DNA of 5,305 nucleotides from Acidobacteriota bacterium (lineage in GTDB: Bacteria > Acidobacteriota > Terriglobia > Versatilivoradales > Versatilivoraceae). Location: assembly GCA_026706225.1 (NCBI GenBank), contig JAPOZE010000237.1:1-5305 (forward strand), written 5' to 3'. Of this stretch, positions 1 through 5,305 are shown piece by piece. The position numbers and the translations under genes are program-made. Positions within the stretch are counted from its first letter, which is position 1; the number at the start of each line of letters is the position of its first letter. The notes beneath the pieces were generated by a model. It made no database searches, had not been told where the DNA came from, and saw only the letters and a list, made by a program, of their open reading frames with translations.

Positions 1-795
1 GTCTTCGACACGGAGCTTGCCGGTCGTTTCGGTCTTTACCAAGACCAGGTGGTGGTGCTGATCCACACCGGATCCCGCGGCTTGGGCCACCAGGTGTGCA
101 GCGACTACCTGGATCTGATGCAGCAAGCCATGAAGCGCCATCGGATCAAGGTGACAGACCGCCAGTTGGCCTGCGTCCCCATCAACTCCGGCGAAGGCCG
201 GGACTACCTGGCGGCCATGGCGGCGGCCGCCAATTTCGCATTCGCCAACCGGCAGATGATCACTCACTGGACCCGGCGGGCTTTCGGCCGGATCCTGGGA
301 AACGACAAGCTCAAGATCGTGTATGACGTCTGCCACAACATCGCCAAGAGGGAGAATCACCGGATCGCCGGCAAGACCAGGGAGGTTCTGGTTCACCGCA
401 AGGGCGCTACCCGGGCCTTCCCCAAGGGCCATCCGGCTCTGCCGAGGGAAGTCAGAGACCTGGGGCAGCCGGTTCTGGTGCCTGGAAGCATGGGGACCTG
501 CTCCTATGTCCTGGTGGGCACGGGACGGGCGATGGCGGAAACCTTCGGTTCCTCCTGCCACGGTGCCGGGCGGGCCAAGAGCCGCAGCCAGGCCAAGCGG
601 GAAACGCCGGCTGAGAAGCTGCTTCAGGAGATGGCGGCCAAGAGGATCCTGGTAAGGGCGCAATCCAGGTCCGGGCTGGTGGAGGAAAAACCGGACGCCT
701 ACAAGGATGTCAGCCAGGTCGTGGAAGTCGTGGAAAGAGCGGGAATCGCTACCAGGCTGGCCAAGCTGGTTCCGCTGGCGGTCATGAAGGGTTGA
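1..795 (+). CDS. rtcB: RNA-splicing ligase RtcB, C-terminal part (5' end outside window)
   Basis: RtcB joins RNA 2',3'-cyclic phosphate or 3'-phosphate ends to 5'-OH ends using GTP and Mn2+, in RNA repair and tRNA splicing, in the cytoplasm. The reading frame is open from base 1, so this is a fragment: 264 residues are visible of a family usually about 400-480 long. Visible family motifs are HTGSRGLGHQV (residues 22-32), YDVCHNIAK (108-116), PGSMGTCSYVL (161-171) and CHGAGRAKSRS (186-196). By family knowledge the His of the first motif (22) and of HNIAK (112) are Mn ligands, and the His of HGAGR (187) is the residue that becomes guanylylated; the 75-residue spacing between His112 and His187 equals that between His329 and His404 of the Pyrococcus enzyme. 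The conserved Cys and the other metal-binding His lie upstream, out of view. The gene ends cleanly with TGA. No archease or RtcA gene is present in this window. Identity is very secure; intactness cannot be judged. Confidence 0.96.
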   Translation, partial: VFDTELAGRFGLYQDQVVVLIHTGSRGLGHQVCSDYLDLMQQAMKRHRIKVTDRQLACVPINSGEGRDYLAAMAAAANFAFANRQMITHWTRRAFGRILGNDKLKIVYDVCHNIAKRENHRIAGKTREVLVHRKGATRAFPKGHPALPREVRDLGQPVLVPGSMGTCSYVLVGTGRAMAETFGSSCHGAGRAKSRSQAKRETPAEKLLQEMAAKRILVRAQSRSGLVEEKPDAYKDVSQVVEVVERAGIATRLAKLVPLAVMKG

Positions 796-810
796 TCGGG
801 CTGATTCATC

Positions 811-828
811 GTTGCCCGAAGAGGCAAC
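811..828 (+). other. Inverted repeat after rtcB, overlapping the -35 region
   Basis: GTTGCC (811-816) and GGCAAC (823-828) form a perfect 6-bp stem with a 6-base loop, 15 bases after the rtcB stop codon. No T-run follows directly (the next T-rich bases start about 12 bases later), so it is at best a weak terminator for rtcB. It covers the -35 box and part of the spacer of the proposed promoter, so it could equally be an operator-like dyad. Function is undecided. Confidence 0.35.
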
Positions 829-840
829 CTGCGCTATACT
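812..840 (+). promoter_or_regulatory. Sigma-70-type promoter for the sigma factor gene
   Basis: TTGCCC (812-817) and TATACT (835-840) are separated by exactly 17 bases. The -10 box matches the consensus at five of six positions and the -35 box at four of six. It lies just after the rtcB stop and reads toward the sigma factor gene. Transcription would begin near 847, leaving a leader of about 310 bases before the ATG at 1156. The call rests on sequence match only. Confidence 0.6.
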
Positions 841-1155
841 TTCCTGTTTAAAGGTTGGAACAAACTCCTGCAGACCGTAACCGGACATCAGCCCATCAGG
901 GTGAATCGACCAGGCGACGCTGACGACCTGCGAGGTCCCACGAGCGATCCCTCGTTTTCAGAAGCCCTTCCAGGCAGTTTACCAGCCACATGACACGGTG
1001 CCCTAGAGGTGCATCGCAGCCTTGCCGGAGTTTGCGCCGCCGTGCCATGGGATGACTCACAGGCGGCCTGTCAGATTGCGCTCCTGACGTCAAATTTAGG
1101 CCGCAGCCATCCAGGGCCCCCCTTCGATTCTCAAACAGGCGAGTCAAACAGACCC
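841..1155 (+). other. Long untranslated leader of the sigma factor gene
   Basis: This stretch has no convincing gene. If the promoter at 812-840 is real, almost all of it is 5' leader. It contains short hairpins: GACCT/AGGTC (925-929 with 933-937), ACGAG/CTCGT (940-944 with 951-955, followed by TTT) and ACAGG/CCTGT (1059-1063 with 1067-1071), plus the 8-bp palindrome TGACGTCA at 1085-1092. The sigma frame is open back to a GTG at 1009, but the 49 residues it would add are not sigma-like, and GTG 1009 has its purine-rich stretch directly abutting it, not at ribosome-binding distance. No known riboswitch or RNA family was recognised. Confidence 0.45.
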
Positions 1156-2787
1156 ATGATTCCCCGTACGGAACAAGACAAGCTGTTGGAGCAAACCCTG
1201 ACTCCGAGTGCCGATGCGCGCGAGGTAGCTCCGCGGCCCGGCGCACTCGATGAAGAACTCGCGGAAGCCCTCCCGGAAGGTACCAGCCGTTTTCTTGGGG
1301 AGGAATCGGATCGGCAGAGTCCCCTGGGAGGACAGGCCAACGACGAAGACTCCGGTGTCCTTGGGGCAGGCGAAGGAACCGGAACTCAGGATCGGGAAGA
1401 CTCCACCGGACTGGACCTGACACCCGGCGCTCTGGACCGTGCCAGCGAGACGGACCCGGTCAGCCTCTACTATCAGGAGATGCGTTCGGTTCCGTTGTTG
1501 ACCCGCGAAGGAGAAGTCGCCTTGGCCAAGCGCATTGAACGGGGCAACCTCAAGATTTCCAAGGCCCTGTCCCGGTCTCCCTTCGTCGTGGGTGAAATCC
1601 TCCGGCTGGGCGCTCAACTGGAGAGGGGCGAGCGTTCCGTCAACCGGGTGGTGGTATCCAACGGCGACTTGATCGATGCGAGGCTTCGGGACGCGTTGGA
1701 CCGGATCCGAAGGATTGGAGAGTTGGCCGAAGAATGGGAGCGGTTGCAGCGCCAATCGGCCTCGGCCGAACCGGGCAACCCCGGAGAACGTCGTCGACTG
1801 GGACACCGGCTTGCCCGCCACACCGTCCTCGTCTCCAGAGCGGTTCGGCGCCTGCAACTGACCGACACCGAGCGCGCTCGTCTGATCGGGCGGCTCAGGC
1901 AGCACTACGAGGACCTGTCCGCCAGCCGAGCCAAATCGAGGGCTCCCGGCAACGATGCGACCTCGGCCGGCCCCAAGCACTCTTCAAGGACCGGCCGGGA
2001 AGGGCTGCGGCGGACCCTGGCCGTCCTCACTCGAAACAGCAAGAACGTGGCTCTGGCCAAGCGTGATCTGGCTCAAGCCAATCTTCGCCTGGTGGCTTCC
2101 ATCGCACGGAAATACTCCGGGCGCGGCCTGCCCATGCTGGACCTGATTCAGGAGGGCAACATCGGTCTCATGAGAGCGGTGGACAAGTTCGAATACCGGC
2201 GCGGCTACAAGTTCTCCACCTACGCCACCTGGTGGATTCGGCAAGCGGTGACCCGAGCCCTGGCGGACCAGGCCCGGACGATCCGCATCCCCGTACACAT
2301 GGTCGAAACCATCAACAAGCTGATCAGGGCTTCCAGGGCCCTGGTGCAGGAGTATGGAAGGGAGCCGAGCTCAGAGGAAATTGCCGGCCACCTGAACATT
2401 CCGGTGGGCAAGGTTCGCCAGGCCTTCAAGATCGCCCGTCAGCCCATCTCGCTGGACACCCCCGTCGGTCAGAACGAGGACTCCGTGCTGGGAAATCTGA
2501 TCAAGGACGACAAAGCGGCCTCACCGGACGACCTGCTCAAGAACCGTGACTTGAAGGAGGCCGCCGAAAGCGCTCTGAAGACGCTCAATCCGAAGGAAGA
2601 AAAGGTCATCCGGCTTCGCTTCGGACTGGAGAACGGGGTCACCCACACGCTGGAGCAGATTGGCAGGAACCTGTCCCTGACCCGTGAGCGCATCCGCCAG
2701 ATCGAGGCCAAGGCACTGGTCAAGCTCCGTTGTTCTCCCTCCAACCGCAAACTGGTCCAATTCCTGGATCCCGTCGACGAAGAGTAG
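1156..2787 (+). CDS. rpoD: RNA polymerase sigma factor, RpoD/SigA type (sigma-70 group 1 or close paralogue)
   Basis: A sigma-70 subunit that directs RNA polymerase to -10/-35 promoters. From the ATG at 1156 it has 543 residues. Domains in order: an acidic, low-complexity N-terminus (1-98); region 1.2 (about 99-131, [20 protein letters not shown]); a non-conserved region (about 132-300); region 2 (about 303-378) with [32 protein letters not shown], the melting motif [13 protein letters not shown] and the -10 recognition helix ending in RTIRIPVHM; region 3 (about 379-455); and region 4 (about 470-540) with the helix-turn-helix [23 protein letters not shown]. These motifs match primary sigma factors closely. 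ATG 1156 was preferred over GTG 1009 because the extra 49 codons look non-coding; a modest AGGCGAG stretch (1137-1143) lies 12 bases ahead. No later ATG occurs before region 1.2. A typical region 1.1 is not recognisable. dnaG, the common neighbour of rpoD, is not upstream. A second RpoD-like gene elsewhere in the genome cannot be excluded. Confidence 0.93.
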   Translation: MIPRTEQDKLLEQTLTPSADAREVAPRPGALDEELAEALPEGTSRFLGEESDRQSPLGGQANDEDSGVLGAGEGTGTQDREDSTGLDLTPGALDRASETDPVSLYYQEMRSVPLLTREGEVALAKRIERGNLKISKALSRSPFVVGEILRLGAQLERGERSVNRVVVSNGDLIDARLRDALDRIRRIGELAEEWERLQRQSASAEPGNPGERRRLGHRLARHTVLVSRAVRRLQLTDTERARLIGRLRQHYEDLSASRAKSRAPGNDATSAGPKHSSRTGREGLRRTLAVLTRNSKNVALAKRDLAQANLRLVASIARKYSGRGLPMLDLIQEGNIGLMRAVDKFEYRRGYKFSTYATWWIRQAVTRALADQARTIRIPVHMVETINKLIRASRALVQEYGREPSSEEIAGHLNIPVGKVRQAFKIARQPISLDTPVGQNEDSVLGNLIKDDKAASPDDLLKNRDLKEAAESALKTLNPKEEKVIRLRFGLENGVTHTLEQIGRNLSLTRERIRQIEAKALVKLRCSPSNRKLVQFLDPVDEE

Positions 2788-2815
2788 TCCCCCGTCGGTT
2801 GGACGCCCCAATATT

Positions 2816-2837
2816 GCTGCCGGCCGACCCGGCCAGC
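2816..2837. terminator. GC-rich hairpin between convergent genes, possible bidirectional terminator
   Basis: GCTG-CCGG (2816-2823) pairs with CCGG-CAGC (2829-2837, one bulged C at 2833) around the 5-base loop CCGAC. It sits in the 52-base space between the sigma factor stop (2787) and the stop of the convergent gene (2840). There is no T-run on either side, so classic intrinsic termination is not shown. A competing pairing, GTCGG (2794-2798) with CCGAC (2824-2828), uses the loop of this hairpin. Confidence 0.35.
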
Positions 2838-2839
2838 TC

Positions 2840-3595
2840 TCAGGAACCGAGGCGATACCTCCGTTCCACTTCCACCAGCTGCGCCACCAGCTCCGAGTGC
2901 CCCTGAACGTGGAAGATGTATCTGGGAATTTCCCCTCCGGTGCTTCGGGACATGAAAGGCTCCCCCCAGAAGCTCAGCAGGGCTTCGGTCTTTTGCCCGG
3001 GTGCGGTTTCGGCCAGAATGAAGGAAACATTTTCATCGATGCCGGTCCAAGCGGGAGGGCGAACTTTCCGGTACCCACGGCACTCCTGCAGTTTCGGCAA
3101 GACCTCCGACTCCCACAACGCTTGCTGGCTCCGGTCCAGCACGAATTGAATGGATCGAACCATCGGGTTTTCGACAGCGGGACGCAACAGGGCGTCGAAG
3201 AGGGATTGCGGCTTGAACATCAGCAGACACACATGGAACCAGACCATGTCTCCCTGGGCCTGCCCGGCAAACCGTTGGCTGCAGGAAAGTAGCTCCCGGG
3301 GCCCGACCAGAACGGCATCGGGAGGATTCAGCGCACTCCAAATATCGGTGACAACCGTTTCGGTGCGTTCCAGGCTGCGCTCCATGCGCTCGTTTGCTGG
3401 CTCCCGCCGCAAGGCCCGCAGAAAGAGCAGAGCCAGCAACACCACCGTAATCATCAGGAGGACTCCTTGATCGATCAGGTGCAGAAAGTGCATGACGATG
3501 GCAGCCACCGCGGCCAGGATGCCCGCGATCGCATCCCAATCGAGACTCAGCAATCGTCGCATCCTTGACCTTTCCCTATCGGATGGTTGCTGCAT
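2840..3595 (-). CDS. Membrane protein of unknown function: two N-terminal helices plus a soluble domain
   Basis: Not recognised with certainty. The protein has 251 residues from ATG 3595. That start was chosen because GGGAGGAA (3603-3610) lies nine bases ahead; a TTG start at 3616 would place this motif inside the gene. A basic N-terminus (RERSRMRR) precedes two hydrophobic helices (about 20-40 and 45-62) with a short turn between, then RALRRE. By the positive-inside rule, both ends should be cytoplasmic. A charged, probably helical linker (64-88) leads to a globular domain (about 95-247) with segments such as MVWFHVCLLMFKPQSLFDALLRP (split here as MVWFHV, then FKPQSLFDALL), VRSIQFVLD, VLPKLQECRG, ENVSFILAE, ALLSFWGEPFM and YIFHVQGHSEL. 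The alternation of VRSIQFVLD-type strands and the W-x-x-x-VLPKL helix recalls phospholipase-D-like folds, but no HKD catalytic motif is present, so an inactive or binding role is the most that could be suggested. It lies downstream of the transporter gene, 140 bases away, on the same strand. Confidence 0.82.
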   Translation of the reverse strand: MQQPSDRERSRMRRLLSLDWDAIAGILAAVAAIVMHFLHLIDQGVLLMITVVLLALLFLRALRREPANERMERSLERTETVVTDIWSALNPPDAVLVGPRELLSCSQRFAGQAQGDMVWFHVCLLMFKPQSLFDALLRPAVENPMVRSIQFVLDRSQQALWESEVLPKLQECRGYRKVRPPAWTGIDENVSFILAETAPGQKTEALLSFWGEPFMSRSTGGEIPRYIFHVQGHSELVAQLVEVERRYRLGS

Positions 3596-3602
3596 CGATT
3601 TT

Positions 3603-3610
3603 TTCCTCCC
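3603..3610 (-). promoter_or_regulatory. Strong Shine-Dalgarno site fixing the start at 3595
   Basis: Read on the minus strand the site is GGGAGGAA, containing GGAGG, with nine bases between it and the ATG at 3593-3595. It is by far the best ribosome binding site in the window and decides the start of the unknown membrane protein. Confidence 0.8.
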
Positions 3611-3616
3611 ACGCAA

Positions 3617-3644
3617 GTCTTAGGATCCATCGCCAGTATTGCAA
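3617..3644 (-). promoter_or_regulatory. Weak candidate promoter for the unknown membrane protein
   Basis: On the minus strand TTGCAA (3639-3644) and TAAGAC (3617-3622) are 16 bases apart. The -35 is a fair match and the -10 a poor one (three of six). Transcription would start close to 3610, giving a very short leader that begins at the ribosome binding site. The -35 box lies inside the palindrome at 3636-3647. The gene may instead be read through from the transporter gene. Confidence 0.22.
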
Positions 3645-3647
3645 TAC
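3636..3647. promoter_or_regulatory. Perfect 12-bp palindrome upstream of the unknown membrane protein, possible operator
   Basis: GTATTGCAATAC is its own reverse complement. After one mismatched pair (3635/3648) two further flanking pairs match (CC at 3633-3634 with GG at 3649-3650), giving an 18-bp imperfect dyad. It is centred about 46 bases ahead of the ATG at 3595. A dyad with no loop suits binding by a dimeric repressor or activator better than an RNA hairpin. No regulator is identified. Confidence 0.35.
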
Positions 3648-3691
3648 CGGGAGCGTCTCGGAGTCTTTTGGAAAAGTGGAGCGGAGTATCC

Positions 3692-3709
3692 CCGGCCGCG
3701 GTCAGCCGG
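3692..3709 (-). terminator. Hairpin after the transporter gene, weak terminator candidate
   Basis: CCGGC (3692-3696) and GCCGG (3705-3709) form a 5-bp all-GC stem with an 8-base loop, about 27 bases past the transporter stop codon as read on the minus strand. No T-run follows, so read-through into the next gene remains possible. Confidence 0.25.
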
Positions 3710-3735
3710 AGTACGCAAGATGGTGCAGCAACCCG

Positions 3736-5058
3736 TCAATTCCTCTGGGGCAACGGGATTCCAAGCTGCTGCAACGTATCCGTCACGGTAGGCCGGCGGA
3801 GACGGATGCGCTCATCGTTCAACAGGTAGGAGAATATGTATCCGAAGCAGAGAATCACCACTCCGATCAGGAAGCAATAGATGACGGCGCGATCGGGATA
3901 CCTGTCCTTGAGGTGCCCGACATAGAGCGGCCCGAAGATCCCCGCCGCCGCCCAGGCTGTCAGGATAGTCCCGTAAATGGCCGACATTCGCTTGGCCCCG
4001 AAAACGTCCAGAATGAAGGAAGGCATGGTGGCGAAGCCTCCCCCGAAGCAGAGCAGGATGTAGCAGACCAGCACCGAGAAGACCCAGGGATTGCGCTCGG
4101 TCATGAGTATGCCGAAGACCACCATCTGGCTGGCGAGAATGATGCGGAACACCCGGATACGGCCGATGCGATCCGACAGCAGCCCCCAGAACAATCGTCC
4201 CGCTCCGTTGCACAACGAACTGACGGCGATAAGGGTGGCGCCGTAGGCAACCAGCATCGCAGGCTCGATGGTAGGATCCGCGAGTCCCCACACGTCCTGC
4301 AGCAGTGGAGACTGGAAGCTGATCACCGAGATGCCCGCGGAGATGTTGAAGAAGAAGACCAGCCACATGACAATGAACCTGGACGAGAGCAGGCATTGCC
4401 CGATGGATTCCGATTCCGGAACGACGCCGCTTCCTCCGGCGCTGGCGGGGCTGGGGGCCGCGGGGGCAGGTGGGTCGGAGAGCAGCAGACTGGACGGGAT
4501 CAGAATGCAGGCGAATATGGCGCCGAGGGAGGCGAACAGAAGCGCCAAATTGCCTCCGGTGAAATAATCCATGAGAACGGGCGCCAGCACCTTGCTGAGC
4601 AGAAAGGCCCCGATGCCGAAGCCCATGACAACTATGCCGGTTGCCAGCCCCTTGCGGTCCGGAAACCACTTCGCCGTGGTCGCGACCGGAGTGACATAGC
4701 CAAGCCCGATCCCTGCCCCCCCGATCACGCCATAACCCAGGTAGAACAGGATCAGGTTGTCCAGATGAAGAGCCAGTCCGCCAATAAAATAGCCCGACGA
4801 AAACATCAGGCTGCCGGCGGTCGCCAACAGTCTGGGTCCGGTTTTGGGCAGAACCATGCCTGCCCAGGCGGCTGAAAGCCCCAGTGTGAAGATGACGACG
4901 CTGAAAGCAATGGCGGTCTGGGTGAAGGTCCAGCCGTAGTCCTGAACCAGAAGCGTCTGGAAAAAACTCCAGGCATACACCGTCCCGAAACAGATCTGCA
5001 GCAGTGTGCAGAGCAGGACCGTGACCGTGCGTGGGAGTACGATTCGGGGTATGGACAT
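3736..5058 (-). CDS. MFS transporter, OFA (oxalate/formate antiporter) family
   Basis: A 12-helix inner-membrane carrier of the major facilitator superfamily; family members move small mono- or dicarboxylates. The protein has 440 residues from ATG 5058, a normal length. Helix 1 holds FGTVYAWSFF (24-33), typical of the family. The segment GAGIGLGYVTPVATTAKWFPDRKGLATG (114-141; key parts GYVTPVATTAKW and PDRKGLATG) followed by VVMGFGIGAF is the strongest OFA signature. The central cytoplasmic loop (about 194-225) is Pro/Ala/Ser-rich and separates the two six-helix halves. The loop after helix 8 has GRLFWGLLSDRIGR (287-300), the MFS motif-A repeat; the loop 2-3 copy (GMVLPKTGPR, 67-76) is degenerate. 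Helix 11 is about 361-381 (IYGTILTAWAAAGIFGPLYV). Upstream in-frame TTG (5073) and GTG (5064) starts are possible; ATG gives the more normal N-terminus, though its ribosome binding site is weak. It follows the HAMP protein by 24 bases, so the two are probably co-transcribed. Substrate is not shown by the sequence. Confidence 0.92.
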   Translation of the reverse strand: MSIPRIVLPRTVTVLLCTLLQICFGTVYAWSFFQTLLVQDYGWTFTQTAIAFSVVIFTLGLSAAWAGMVLPKTGPRLLATAGSLMFSSGYFIGGLALHLDNLILFYLGYGVIGGAGIGLGYVTPVATTAKWFPDRKGLATGIVVMGFGIGAFLLSKVLAPVLMDYFTGGNLALLFASLGAIFACILIPSSLLLSDPPAPAAPSPASAGGSGVVPESESIGQCLLSSRFIVMWLVFFFNISAGISVISFQSPLLQDVWGLADPTIEPAMLVAYGATLIAVSSLCNGAGRLFWGLLSDRIGRIRVFRIILASQMVVFGILMTERNPWVFSVLVCYILLCFGGGFATMPSFILDVFGAKRMSAIYGTILTAWAAAGIFGPLYVGHLKDRYPDRAVIYCFLIGVVILCFGYIFSYLLNDERIRLRRPTVTDTLQQLGIPLPQRN

Positions 5059-5082
5059 TTCCACTGCCTGCAAGTGTCCGGA

Positions 5083-5305
5083 TCAGGCATCCCCGCCCGG
5101 AGGAGTTCCTCGCGCCTTGTCGAAATCCATGACCATCGAGAAATGGAGAAACAGGCGAGCGAGCTGTCCGACCTCGTCGTCGCGAGCCAGGAGCTTGTCG
5201 TTCGAGTTGTCCTTGTTTCGCTCCCGTGCCAGTCTGGCGGCGTAGGCGATCACCGCGTCGATCGGCTTGGCGGCAAGCCTGACCAGCCAGATGGCGGCAA
5301 AGACG
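5083..5305 (-). CDS. C-terminal end of a membrane protein finishing in a HAMP domain (5' end outside window)
   Basis: The minus-strand frame is open from the right window edge to a TGA at 5083-5085, giving 73 visible residues. They begin with the end of a hydrophobic segment (VFAAIWLV) and continue as a HAMP-like module: first helix RLAAKPIDAVIAYAARLARE with the conserved Pro, a short polar connector, and second helix RDDEVGQLARLFLHFSMVM with the DExG motif. HAMP modules relay signals from a membrane sensor to a cytoplasmic output domain. Here the protein stops about 14 residues after the module, with no kinase, cyclase or methyl-accepting domain. It could be a sensor working through a partner protein, a DUF3365/Tll0287-type sensor with HAMP, or the remnant of a truncated receptor. 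The OFA transporter gene follows after 24 bases, suggesting joint expression. The HAMP reading is fairly good; the full architecture is unknown. Confidence 0.68.
   Translation of the reverse strand, partial: VFAAIWLVRLAAKPIDAVIAYAARLARERNKDNSNDKLLARDDEVGQLARLFLHFSMVMDFDKARGTPPGGDA

Noticed and set aside
901..993. A 30-codon GTG-initiated leader peptide in the sigma leader
   Set aside because: There is no properly spaced ribosome binding site, no run of regulatory codons, and such a short frame is expected by chance in GC-rich DNA.
1085..1092. TGACGTCA palindrome resembling a eukaryotic CRE site
   Set aside because: The context is bacterial and an 8-bp palindrome is common by chance; no matching bacterial operator was recognised.
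1009..1155. An N-terminal extension of the sigma factor starting at GTG 1009
   Set aside because: The 49 added residues do not resemble sigma factors, and the purines ahead of the GTG directly abut it, leaving no spacing for a ribosome binding site.
896..1423. A 175-codon minus-strand frame spanning the sigma leader and gene start
   Set aside because: Composition is Arg/Pro/Gly-rich without domain signals, and it overlaps the coding N-terminus and the promoter-proximal leader.
1144..1980. A 278-codon open frame on the minus strand opposite the sigma factor
   Set aside because: It mirrors the sigma gene, shows no recognisable motif, and the plus-strand frame is unmistakably sigma-70.
3665..3676. 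CTTTT-GG-AAAAG inverted repeat between the transporter and the unknown membrane protein
   Set aside because: A two-base gap is too short for a stable RNA loop, and the AT-only arms are weak; it is not convincing as a terminator.
3565..4875. A 436-codon open frame on the plus strand opposite the transporter
   Set aside because: Its translation is rich in Asp, Glu, His, Gln and Arg with no hydrophobic core, as expected from the antisense of a GC-rich membrane protein gene. The minus-strand frame has clear MFS motifs.

Overview
The window carries five protein-coding genes, two of them cut by the window edges. Two are on the plus strand on the left (rtcB, then a housekeeping-type sigma-70 factor). 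Three are on the minus strand on the right: a HAMP-domain membrane protein, an OFA-family MFS transporter, and a two-helix membrane protein of unknown function. The DNA is GC-rich, protein sequences are typically bacterial, and the sigma factor is a full RpoD-type protein, so this is a bacterial chromosome. The mix would suit Acidobacteriota or another GC-rich soil or sediment lineage, but that placement is a guess from general appearance and not a demonstrated assignment.

Left part (1-795): the C-terminal 264 residues of the RNA ligase RtcB, including the guanylylated histidine motif; the N-terminal part lies outside the window. Positions 796-1155 form a 360-base gap that holds a good sigma-70-type promoter (812-840) and an unusually long untranslated leader with several short hairpins, before the sigma factor start at 1156. 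The sigma factor (1156-2787) has intact regions 1.2, 2, 3 and 4, a strongly acidic N-terminus and a long basic non-conserved region.

The sigma gene and the first minus-strand gene converge, with only 52 bases between stop codons and a GC-rich hairpin in that space. The minus-strand genes read right to left. A membrane protein ending in a HAMP domain (partial, 5083-5305) is followed after 24 bases by the OFA transporter (5058 to 3736), which suggests one operon. After a 140-base gap with a perfect 12-bp palindrome and a strong ribosome binding site comes the unknown membrane protein (3595 to 2840).

I see no CRISPR, insertion sequence, tRNA, rRNA, phage or defence genes. The window looks mostly like ordinary chromosome. 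The points most worth a second look are the long structured sigma-factor leader, the charge-segregated sigma factor, the unknown two-helix protein with its palindromic upstream site, and the HAMP-terminated protein linked to the transporter.
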